Source of the DNA: Sporosarcina sp. BI001-red | GTDB lineage: Bacteria; Bacillota; Bacilli; Bacillales_A; Planococcaceae | Direction: 5' to 3' | NCBI RefSeq assembly: GCF_003384035.1 | Contig: NZ_QQAK01000009.1 | Coordinates: 555,717-619,716, forward strand | Length of the DNA stretch: 64,000 nt | Part shown: positions 37,963-45,247 of the stretch, one piece after another | How the letters are laid out: every line of letters starts with the position of its first letter | Numbering within the stretch: the first letter of the stretch is position 1 | Notes under the pieces: model-generated | Told to the model about the DNA's origin: nothing | Seen by the model: only the letters and a program-made list of their open reading frames with translations | The model's database searches: none | Made by a program: the position numbers and the translations under genes

Positions 37963-38715
37963 ATGAATATGAAAAAATATCCAATATTGATGACCATGAT
38001 AATGACTGGTGGTCTAGTTGCCTGTTCAGCGTCAACATCGAACGAAACAGATAATGCATCCCAACAGGAATCGGACAATTCTGTGCAACATGATACAGGT
38101 ACAACAGCTAGTGACCAAAATCACGATGAAGATCAAACAGCCGAGGACAAACAGCACCAATCAGATGAAACACAAGGATCGCACCCTAGCGACCAAACAT
38201 CAGAATCACAAGCAGATGATAACAAAGACCAGTCTGACCCGAAAAGCTCTCCAGAGGATTCAATCGATAAAGAGCAAAAACAAATGGCTATTGATACATT
38301 GAACGGTTTAGTTTCTGATGGGAAAAAGGGGAAAGTGTATCATTTAAATGATAAATTTTTTGTTGGGAAAACCATGCAAACTGATGTATTTAATACAATT
38401 GGAAAGCCGGAACTCCAAGACACATATGATCGATACACCGGATCTATGGGGCAAGCTTCCTATGATCTCAGATATAACGAAAAGGGTCTATTGGTTGAAG
38501 CACGATACCTTGGAACAAATGTTGAGAGACAAACAAATTTAGGCGGCATCACTTCAAAAGACTTAGTAGAGCAACTGGGCAATCCCGATGAAAAAAGGAC
38601 CCTGAAAGAAACCAAACAGACCAGTTTTATATATGAACTCGGAAACTACGAGATCCAGTTCGTTATGAATGAGAAAGACATAGCAGATCATGTGAATTTG
38701 TTGTTCGTTTCCTAA
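37963..38715 (+). CDS. YjgB-like lipoprotein (DUF4309)
   Basis: This 250-residue secreted lipoprotein has the signal YPILMTMIMTGGLVAC with lipobox LVAC. A Gln/Asp/Ser/Thr-rich spacer of about 75 residues follows. The C-terminal domain (LNDKFFVGKTMQTDVFNTIG onward, two repeats of a short alpha-beta unit) looks like the YjgB/DUF4309 family. Function unknown. Two ATGs six bases apart (37963, 37969) both fit AGGGGGAAG; the second has better spacing. Confidence 0.75.
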   Translation: MNMKKYPILMTMIMTGGLVACSASTSNETDNASQQESDNSVQHDTGTTASDQNHDEDQTAEDKQHQSDETQGSHPSDQTSESQADDNKDQSDPKSSPEDSIDKEQKQMAIDTLNGLVSDGKKGKVYHLNDKFFVGKTMQTDVFNTIGKPELQDTYDRYTGSMGQASYDLRYNEKGLLVEARYLGTNVERQTNLGGITSKDLVEQLGNPDEKRTLKETKQTSFIYELGNYEIQFVMNEKDIADHVNLLFVS

Positions 38716-38717
38716 AA

Positions 38718-38746
38718 AAAGCCATGCGGTGCATCCGCATGGCTTT
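38718..38746. terminator. terminator between lipoprotein and TetR genes
   Basis: AAAGCCATGCGG (38718-38729) pairs perfectly with CCGCATGGCTTT (38735-38746). A-rich sequence on the left gives a T-run for the minus strand, so it can stop the convergent TetR gene too. Confidence 0.8.
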
Positions 38747-38755
38747 ACAAATTTT

Positions 38756-39409
38756 TTAAGACTTTAACCGATCGACGATCTCCGTTACATAAAACATGGT
38801 CCGACTTGCCGCTTCAGAGGGCGTAGCTTCAATCCGATTATTAAGGAAATTCATTAGCATTCCTTGCCAAATTAAAATGGTGACTTCATTGAGCGATTCG
38901 ATTTTTTCCTTTTCTAGACTGCCTTGTTCTACAGCTTTTTTTAAGATAGGGTTGCCACGTTTGGAGACATTTTGTTCAAGTAAGCTCATTCTGATTTCTT
39001 CAGGAACATCCACTAAATCCGCTGGATAGAATTCATAATACTTCTCCAATAAATGATCAGGGTTATCTCCTAGATCACGTACGAATACAGAGTGGAAGAT
39101 ATCCGGTTGCTTGAACGAGTACTCACAAAAACATTCCCATGCAGTTACATATTGATGTAAAGCGCAAGATTCCTCATTCATGCGTCTAGACACTTCGACA
39201 GTATATTCCTTCATCAAGCGCATCGATGCGAAAAAAAGCAAGTGTGAAAACTCGTCGAAGTAATTGTAAATGGTGGCACTATTGTAACCAGCACGGTCTG
39301 CAACCTTACGGATTGTAACCGCTCTTGCACCTTCTTCTTCAATAATTTCGGTTGCTGCCTCCACAAAGTACTTCCACATTCTACTTTTTTGAAGCTTTTT
39401 CTTATCCAA
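38756..39409 (-). CDS. TetR-family transcriptional regulator
   Basis: This 217-residue protein has the TetR helix-turn-helix near the N-terminus (AATEIIEEEGARAVTIRKVA then YNSATIYNYFDEFSHLL). The C-terminal ligand domain is not recognisable. It diverges from the BCCT transporter gene, and a 16-bp palindrome at 39525 in the shared region is a likely operator, so it probably controls the transporter-hydrolase unit. Confidence 0.9.
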   Translation of the reverse strand: MDKKKLQKSRMWKYFVEAATEIIEEEGARAVTIRKVADRAGYNSATIYNYFDEFSHLLFFASMRLMKEYTVEVSRRMNEESCALHQYVTAWECFCEYSFKQPDIFHSVFVRDLGDNPDHLLEKYYEFYPADLVDVPEEIRMSLLEQNVSKRGNPILKKAVEQGSLEKEKIESLNEVTILIWQGMLMNFLNNRIEATPSEAASRTMFYVTEIVDRLKS

Positions 39410-39524
39410 TTAAAGCGCCTCACTTTTCTCGTATATCATTAATTGTACAATACTACCATTTTAATTCAATATACTAGTTACTTGAACAACAGAATTTATT
39501 CTGATATTATAAACACGTTCACAA

Positions 39525-39540
39525 TATAATCATGATTATA
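39525..39540. promoter_or_regulatory. 16-bp perfect palindrome, candidate TetR operator
   Basis: TATAATCATGATTATA is a perfect palindrome in the TetR / BCCT divergent region, with a further partial copy of AATCATGA just right. TetR proteins usually bind such dyads beside their own gene. Confidence 0.5.
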
Positions 39541-39612
39541 AATCATGAATGAAGATTTCGCAATTCAGTTCGATTACACAAAGCTTGTTTAATAACAGAG
39601 AGAATACGTTAT

Positions 39613-39627
39613 TTGAAAGCGTTATCA
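39613..39627 (+). promoter_or_regulatory. CcpA cre box before the BCCT-hydrolase operon
   Basis: TTGAAAGCGTTATCA fits WTGNAARCGNWWWCA at every position and lies about 40 bases before the transporter start. Catabolite control suggests the imported compound is used as a carbon source rather than only as an osmolyte. Confidence 0.72.
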
Positions 39628-39664
39628 AAGTTGCGTTTGTGAAACAACAAAAGGGGGTTGAAGG

Positions 39665-41179
39665 ATGCAAAAACCGAAATTAGATCCTTTCGTATTTTGG
39701 ACATCAATAGGATTCATTTTACTGGCGACTGTGTTGCTTGTAGCCTTTAGAGAAAGTGCCGAACCAGTACTGGATGATGTCATGACGTTCATAACGTTTA
39801 AAATGGACTGGGCATTCCAATTTCTAACTTTCGGGCTATTTATCTTTTTAATATGGCTCGCGTTTAGTAAGTTTGGGCGTATTAAATTAGGAGAAGGTAA
39901 ACCGGAATTTTCCAATTTCAGTTGGGGTGCTATGTTGTTTACCGCTGGAATGGGCACGAGTATTATGTATTGGTCCATGATCGAACCGATATCTTACTTT
40001 TCCGGTCCACCATTTGGAATCGAACCCGGGACAAATGAAGCTGCTGAATGGTCACTTACCTACGGATTGTTTCATTGGGGTATTTCGGCATGGTCACTCT
40101 ATGCATTTCCAACCGTCGTCATTGCATATTCCTATTTCGTAAAGAAACGACCATCTCTTAAAATCAGTACAGCCCTTAGCGGTGCACTTGGTAAATACGC
40201 AGATGGATGGGTTGCAAAACTTATTGACGTGCTGGTCATTTGGAGTTTAGTTGGTGGACTTGGAACCTCTTTAGGACTTGGTGTTCCAATGGTATCGGCA
40301 GTTGTCGGATCAATACTATCCATTGAACCATCTCTTGGAATGGATACAGTTATCGTCATACTCATTACAATTATCTATTCTGCCAGTGCCTTTTTAGGCT
40401 TGCAAAAAGGGATTCGAAGACTAAGTGATATTAATATTTACTTAGCGATTGCCCTAGCTCTCTTTGTTTTCATCGCAGGTCCTACTTCGTTTATACTTAC
40501 GTATTTCTCGAATAGTTTTGGAATGATGCTCCAAAACTTTACGTTTATGAGTTTCCATACAGATCCGATATCCAAAGGTGGATTCCCACAAGGATGGACT
40601 GTGTTCTATTGGGCGTGGTTTGCTGCAACCGCAATGTTTATGGGGTTATTCGTCGCCCGAATTTCCAAAGGGCGTACGTTGCGTGAACTGATTACTCACA
40701 TGCTTTTGTGGGGGTCAATCGGAGGCTGGATCTATTTCATGGTCTTCGGAGGCTATTCTATGAACTTGCAATTACAAGGAATTGCTGATGTCGCAAAAAC
40801 ACTTTCTGAACAAGGGGGACCAGCAGCAGTAGTTGAAATCCTTCGATCTCTGCCGTTAGATGTACTCATGTTGCCATTCTTTGTGATTGTTGGTGTAGTT
40901 TTTTTATCGACATCCATGGACTCTGCAACGTACATTTTAGCTGCGGTTGCTACGAAAGAATTACAGCCTGGAGAAGATCCTCCACGTTGGCACCGAATGA
41001 TTTGGGGTGCAGTACTGGCGATTTTATCCATATCATTACTGTTAGTAGGTGGACTTCGTGTCATACAGACCTCAGCAGTCGTGGTAGCTGTACCTATATT
41101 CATCATTTATATTCTCCTTCTGGTTTCACTTGTCAAATGGTTGAGAGAAGATTTCCCGAACGAAAACCTAAACAAATAA
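39665..41179 (+). CDS. BCCT-family transporter, CaiT-like
   Basis: This 504-residue protein has about 12 membrane segments. GMGTSIMYWSMIEPISYF and FHWGISAWSLYAF resemble the carnitine antiporter CaiT more than betaine transporters. The aromatic box reads FYWAWFAATAMFMGLF, so two of the three Trp residues kept in the OpuD-like protein at 25192 are replaced. A different quaternary-amine substrate is therefore likely. GGGGG before the ATG; the hydrolase gene follows after 15 bases. Substrate inferred only. Confidence 0.88.
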   Translation: MQKPKLDPFVFWTSIGFILLATVLLVAFRESAEPVLDDVMTFITFKMDWAFQFLTFGLFIFLIWLAFSKFGRIKLGEGKPEFSNFSWGAMLFTAGMGTSIMYWSMIEPISYFSGPPFGIEPGTNEAAEWSLTYGLFHWGISAWSLYAFPTVVIAYSYFVKKRPSLKISTALSGALGKYADGWVAKLIDVLVIWSLVGGLGTSLGLGVPMVSAVVGSILSIEPSLGMDTVIVILITIIYSASAFLGLQKGIRRLSDINIYLAIALALFVFIAGPTSFILTYFSNSFGMMLQNFTFMSFHTDPISKGGFPQGWTVFYWAWFAATAMFMGLFVARISKGRTLRELITHMLLWGSIGGWIYFMVFGGYSMNLQLQGIADVAKTLSEQGGPAAVVEILRSLPLDVLMLPFFVIVGVVFLSTSMDSATYILAAVATKELQPGEDPPRWHRMIWGAVLAILSISLLLVGGLRVIQTSAVVVAVPIFIIYILLLVSLVKWLREDFPNENLNK

Positions 41180-41194
41180 TTGGAGGCATTTCCT

Positions 41195-43240
41195 ATGGTA
41201 TTTAACGTAAGAGAAACGAATCGTACAATCCGTACAAAATTCCCAAAAGAAACGAAAGAATTATCGAACGTTATGATTCCGCTTTCCGATGGTACTCAAT
41301 TAGCAGCACACATTTGGTTACCTACAGACGCGGAAACAAAACCGGTACCAGCCGTACTTGAATACTTACCGTATCGTAAAAACGAATTCACCGCATTACG
41401 TGATTCACTTCGCCATCCTTACTTTGCAGGACATGGCTATGCAAGCATTCGGGTGGATATCCGTGGAACTGGAGACTCAGACGGGATTTTGTATGATGAA
41501 TACTTGAAGCAAGAGCAAGATGATGCACTTGAAGTATTGGACTGGATTGCAAAACAACCATGGTCAACAGGTAGCGTCGGGATGATCGGCAAGTCATGGG
41601 GTGGATTCAATGGACTTCAAATTGCCGCACGCCAGCATCCGGCATTGAAAGCAATCATAACGTTATGTTCAACTGATGATCGTTATGCAGATGACGTCCA
41701 CTACAAAGGGGGCGCGATGCTTGCATCAGATATGCTTTGGTGGGCGAGTACGATGTTTGCGTACAATGCACGTCCGCAGTATCCGGAAGTCCGGGGTGAA
41801 TCCTGGAGAGAAAATTGGCTTGAGCGTATGGAACTGACCCCTCCGTATGCAGAAGAATGGGTTCGCCACCAGCGCTACGACTCATATTGGAAACACGGTT
41901 CTGTTATTGAGAACTATGAGGATGTAACGATTCCCGTCTTTGCAGTTGGCGGATGGGCAGATGGCTATACCAATGCAATTCCAAGATTGTTAACAGGATT
42001 AAAAGGACCTAAAAAAGGATTAATTGGTCCGTGGGCGCACGAATATCCTGAAATGGCGGTACCAGGTCCTCAAATTGGATTCTTACAAGAAGCAGTCCGT
42101 TGGTGGGATGAATGGTTAAAAGAAGAGAAGACGGGCATTATGGACGAGCCGATGCTTCGTGTCTATATGCAAGACAGCGTTCCTCCACAAACAGATTATT
42201 CATATCGCCCTGGACATTGGGTAGCTGAACAACAATGGCCACCAGCGAACGTCTTGGAAAAGCAACTGTTTTTGAATGGTAAGAACTTAAGTGATACAGC
42301 AGAGGCCAAAGAAGTGATTGTATCGTCCGTCCAGCAACATGGATTGTACGCAGGCGTTTTCTGTCCATTTGGCCAGCCAGGGGATTTGCCTGCAGACCAG
42401 CGAATTGAAAACGGCATGGCGGTAGTTTTCGAAGCAGCACCAGTTGAAGAGGACCAGGCAATTTTAGGTGAACCTGAATTCCGCTGCAAAATTACATCGG
42501 ATAAAAAGGCCGCACACCTAGTAGTCCGTCTTAACGACGTTGCACCAGATGGCTCTTCAACACGTGTCACATGGGGTGTGTTAAATCTTACTCACCGTGA
42601 CAGCGATGAACATCCAAGTCATCTTGAGCCTGGAAAACCATATGACATCACCGTGAAAATGAATGTAATTGGTCACACGCTGCAAAAAGGACATCATTGG
42701 CAACTCGCGGTGTCACCGAATTATTGGCCACACATTTGGCCATTCCCGGAAGCGGTAACCTTCACGGTTGCTACAGGAGAAGAAACGTCACTAGTCTTGC
42801 CACTAAGGAATCCTAAAGATCTCGACAACACGTTACAGCCTTTTGCTCAAGCGGAAACTGCACCCGTACTTGAGAAGGATATTATGCGTGAAGCGGGTCG
42901 TACCCGTGAAGTGAAGCAAGATGCTGCAACTGGAGTCTGGACGCTCGATGACTTTTCAGATGAAGGAAAGCGCAAATTGCATTGCAACGGACTTGAATAT
43001 GGAAGTACCAATCGAAATGTCTATACAATTAGAGAAAATGATCCACTTAGCGCTCGTGTCGAATGCGATTGGACGCTAAGCGTAGGGAAAGGCGAGTGGC
43101 AAACGTACCTTGAGACTAAGAGTACGATGACTGCCGATGAAACGCATTATTATCTCATGAATGAATTGCAAGCATGGGAAAACGACAAAGAAGTGTTCCA
43201 CAAGAAATGGGAAGAAAAAATTGAACGTGACTTCACTTAA
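41195..43240 (+). CDS. CocE/NonD-type alpha/beta hydrolase (S15 family)
   Basis: This 681-residue esterase/acylase has the CocE layout. GMIGKSWGGFNGLQ holds nucleophile Ser134, FAVGGWADGYTNA probably the Asp, and LIGPWAHEYP the His. A C-terminal jelly-roll domain (from about residue 340) completes the X-Pro dipeptidyl-peptidase-like fold. No signal peptide, so cytoplasmic. GGAGG fits the ATG at 41195. With the CaiT-like transporter it would hydrolyse an imported ester or amide; the compound is unknown. Confidence 0.9.
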   Translation: MVFNVRETNRTIRTKFPKETKELSNVMIPLSDGTQLAAHIWLPTDAETKPVPAVLEYLPYRKNEFTALRDSLRHPYFAGHGYASIRVDIRGTGDSDGILYDEYLKQEQDDALEVLDWIAKQPWSTGSVGMIGKSWGGFNGLQIAARQHPALKAIITLCSTDDRYADDVHYKGGAMLASDMLWWASTMFAYNARPQYPEVRGESWRENWLERMELTPPYAEEWVRHQRYDSYWKHGSVIENYEDVTIPVFAVGGWADGYTNAIPRLLTGLKGPKKGLIGPWAHEYPEMAVPGPQIGFLQEAVRWWDEWLKEEKTGIMDEPMLRVYMQDSVPPQTDYSYRPGHWVAEQQWPPANVLEKQLFLNGKNLSDTAEAKEVIVSSVQQHGLYAGVFCPFGQPGDLPADQRIENGMAVVFEAAPVEEDQAILGEPEFRCKITSDKKAAHLVVRLNDVAPDGSSTRVTWGVLNLTHRDSDEHPSHLEPGKPYDITVKMNVIGHTLQKGHHWQLAVSPNYWPHIWPFPEAVTFTVATGEETSLVLPLRNPKDLDNTLQPFAQAETAPVLEKDIMREAGRTREVKQDAATGVWTLDDFSDEGKRKLHCNGLEYGSTNRNVYTIRENDPLSARVECDWTLSVGKGEWQTYLETKSTMTADETHYYLMNELQAWENDKEVFHKKWEEKIERDFT

Positions 43241-43267
43241 TGTAATGTGCATGTAGATGTTGTCTAT

Positions 43268-43326
43268 CAAGAAAGCTGGTGAGGGATTCAGTGAAAACTG
43301 TTTACCTCGGCAGCTTCTTTTTTATG
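43268..43326 (+). terminator. probable terminator after the hydrolase gene
   Basis: CAAGAAAGCTG near 43268 can pair with CAGCTTCTTTT near 43312, with inner AGG/CCT, followed by a T-run. The loop is long and the stem has a bulge. Confidence 0.55.
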
Positions 43327-43360
43327 GTAAAGGAGTAGAAGGAGCATGGAAAGTCGTAAC

Positions 43361-43521
43361 CGCTCATAAATCTCGGAAAGTGATCATAAATCTGGAATTG
43401 TGCTCATAAATCTCAAAAACTGATCATAACCACAGAAAACTGATCATAAATACAAAAAAGCGCTCATAACCCTAGGATAGTGCTCATAAACAACAAGAAA
43501 CCGCTCATAAAGCTCATAGCT
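43361..43521. repeat. tandem array of eight 20-bp units (YGMTCATAA core)
   Basis: Eight consecutive units begin with CGCTCATAA, TGATCATAA or TGCTCATAA at 43361, 43381, 43401, 43421, 43441, 43461, 43481 and 43502. The period is exactly 20 bases until one extra base before the last unit. The first ten bases are conserved, while the second half varies but stays A-rich. There is no open frame and no CRISPR-like spacer layout. It lies in a 600-base gene-free stretch. Function unknown. Confidence 0.85.
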
Positions 43522-43839
43522 ATAGCAGATTTACACATTAGAAAAGCTGTGAACTCGTCAGTGATATATCCATCAATGGATCACATCACTCTTATTAATT
43601 CCACTCCCAGGTATTCTCAAAAATAACAATAGATTGTACGAAGTAGTTTTGTCATGAATATCATTCGTTTATAAACGATAAATGTTCATTAAACTGGACT
43701 TTATTAACAGGAAACTAAAGAATCTTTTGAAACCCTCAGTTATAATAAAATGATAGACGGGTCTGATTATTCAAAATGATAGGTAGGGTAAAGGGAATTT
43801 CTTATTTTACAATAGAAGAAAATATAAGGGGATGAGTTC
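43522..43839. other. gene-free stretch with a 14-bp palindrome
   Basis: No gene is apparent. TCGTTTATAAACGA at 43665-43678 is a perfect palindrome and could be an operator for the downstream gene at 43840. A TATAAT occurs at 43741 without a matching -35. Confidence 0.4.
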
Positions 43840-44277
43840 ATGAAGGTGGTTTTCCAAACAGTTCACGATGTTCTTGAAAATTATAAAACGGCAATTTTTA
43901 ATAAAGATGTTGATCAATTCCTAGCCTCGTTTAGTTCTGATATTCATATGTATGATTGTTGGGATGACTGGGAGATTACGGGCATTTCCGTATGGGAGGA
44001 AATAGTGAAATCATGGTTTAACGGGTTAAATGATGAGGGTGTTTTCCTCAAAACTGATTTTAAGGATGTAGTAGTTGAAGAAAATTCAGCACTAGCTTTT
44101 CTGCATTGTGCCGTTACATATGCAGCCCACAACAAATCGGGAGAAAAAATTCGACAGATGACAAATAGATTCACATTTGGACTAAGGAAAATAAATAATT
44201 CTTGGGTTATAACCCATGCACATTCATCCTTACCAATTGGTTCGGAAACCGGGAAAGGTATATTTAATTTGAAGTAG
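43840..44277 (+). CDS. SnoaL/NTF2-like protein (SgcJ/DUF4440 type)
   Basis: This 145-residue protein begins with a helix (VHDVLENYKTAIFNKDVDQF) and continues as a cone-shaped NTF2-like fold: SDIHMYDCWDDWEITGISVW, then paired strands to NSWVITHAHSSLPI. Such proteins are small-molecule binding or isomerase folds and are common as stand-alone genes in bacilli; no function can be assigned. GGGGATGAG precedes the ATG. Confidence 0.75.
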   Translation: MKVVFQTVHDVLENYKTAIFNKDVDQFLASFSSDIHMYDCWDDWEITGISVWEEIVKSWFNGLNDEGVFLKTDFKDVVVEENSALAFLHCAVTYAAHNKSGEKIRQMTNRFTFGLRKINNSWVITHAHSSLPIGSETGKGIFNLK

Positions 44278-44329
44278 GAATCCATTTTCTATAGTGCTTT
44301 AGTGATTTTCTATGATGAATTTAATATTA

Positions 44330-44345
44330 AAAAGCTGCAGCTTTT
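44330..44345. other. AAAAGCTGCAGCTTTT palindrome after the SnoaL-like gene
   Basis: This perfect 16-bp palindrome with a short T-run may act as a weak terminator for the gene ending at 44277; it has no loop of its own, so a shorter stem would form. Confidence 0.35.
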
Positions 44346-44445
44346 AAGAGGAAGAGAGGTAAGTCATGGTTTTCTAAAAATGGTCCAGAATTGGTGAATA
44401 CGGATGAACAACTTTATATAAATAAACTGTATTGGGGGATTACCT

Positions 44446-44615
44446 ATGATAAAAAGAAAATTAAGCGAAATACAAAGCATGGTTTTAGGAACTGGTTTAA
44501 CTTCTACCTCTGATGGCATTCAAATAAATGATGTATCTATTGACTCCAGAACTGTAAACATAAGGAAACTTATTTATCAAACAGTTAATCGAAGGTGATA
44601 AGAAATATAGAATAT
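44446..44615 (+). pseudogene. decayed murF fragment
   Basis: From the ATG at 44446 the frame reads MIKRKLSEIQSM and DGIQINDVSIDSRTVNIRK, which is the start of MurF (UDP-MurNAc-tripeptide--D-Ala-D-Ala ligase). It then loses frame: the expected GNLFI continues only in another frame (GNLFIKQLIEGDKKYRI then stop). Only about 50 of 450 residues remain. GGGGG lies upstream. The other intergenic bases from 44278 to 44761 hold nothing I can assign. Confidence 0.65.
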
Positions 44616-44761
44616 AAAAAAAGAAGTATTACATAAATCTTCAAGCGTAAGGTACCTGAATGGCAAAGTGTTGTGTCAGAAATGGGTCATAATAAACTAT
44701 CTTGTTTACATCCCCCACCTCAAAGGGAATACTCACATTAGTACCTGAAGGAGGTGGCGTT

Positions 44762-45121
44762 ATGAATCATCCAGCATCCCTAGAAGAATTTGTGAAACAA
44801 GCGTCTCACTTGCAAGGAGATCAGAAGACGTTGTATGTGAACCAATCCGACTACACACCGGAAGAAGTCATTGTTTCGGATGAAGATACTGCTGGCGGAG
44901 TCAACATGCAAATGATCCGTTTCCTTGCTTCAGCTAATTCAGATGCAGTCTATTGGGAAGAACCTTTTTACGACAGTGGTGAATTGGAACAGCTTAATAT
45001 TCAACTCGATTCATTAAGTTCGTTTACCCGAGAAGTTATCACTTTGCAAGAGATGGAAAAAACTAAATCCCACTTTGGACTGAAACGCGACTCCATCCAA
45101 GATGAAAATGAGCCTTCGTAA
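44762..45121 (+). CDS. uncharacterised 119-residue acidic protein
   Basis: No family recognised. The protein is acidic and rich in Gln/Glu (SLEEFVKQASHLQGDQKTLY, then SDYTPEEVIVSDEDTAGG), with no signal or membrane segment. GAAGGAGGTG fits the ATG at 44762, though the frame extends 60 bases upstream. It is monocistronic with a terminator. Confidence 0.65.
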   Translation: MNHPASLEEFVKQASHLQGDQKTLYVNQSDYTPEEVIVSDEDTAGGVNMQMIRFLASANSDAVYWEEPFYDSGELEQLNIQLDSLSSFTREVITLQEMEKTKSHFGLKRDSIQDENEPS

Positions 45122-45190
45122 CATGTCTTTTCGCACTCGCAACAACCACTGTTTTCGTTTATAATGAATACTAGATGATTAATAAGAACA

Positions 45191-45225
45191 GGTTCAGCCA
45201 TTTATGAATGGCTGACCTTTTTTTA
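45191..45225 (+). terminator. rho-independent terminator before the helicase gene
   Basis: GGTTCAGCCATT (45191-45202) pairs with AATGGCTGACC (45207-45217) with one bulged T; TTTTTTT follows. Confidence 0.8.
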
Positions 45226-45247
45226 CGGAACGAAAGAAGTGAAGGCC

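Noticed and set aside
43361..43521. CRISPR array
   Set aside because: Units are 20 bases with only about 10 conserved and no distinct 30-40-base spacers; no cas genes are near.
44278..44445. Frame reading SWFSKNGPELVNTDEQLYIN before the murF fragment
   Set aside because: It has no start codon with a ribosome site, overlaps the murF fragment in another frame, and matches no family I know.
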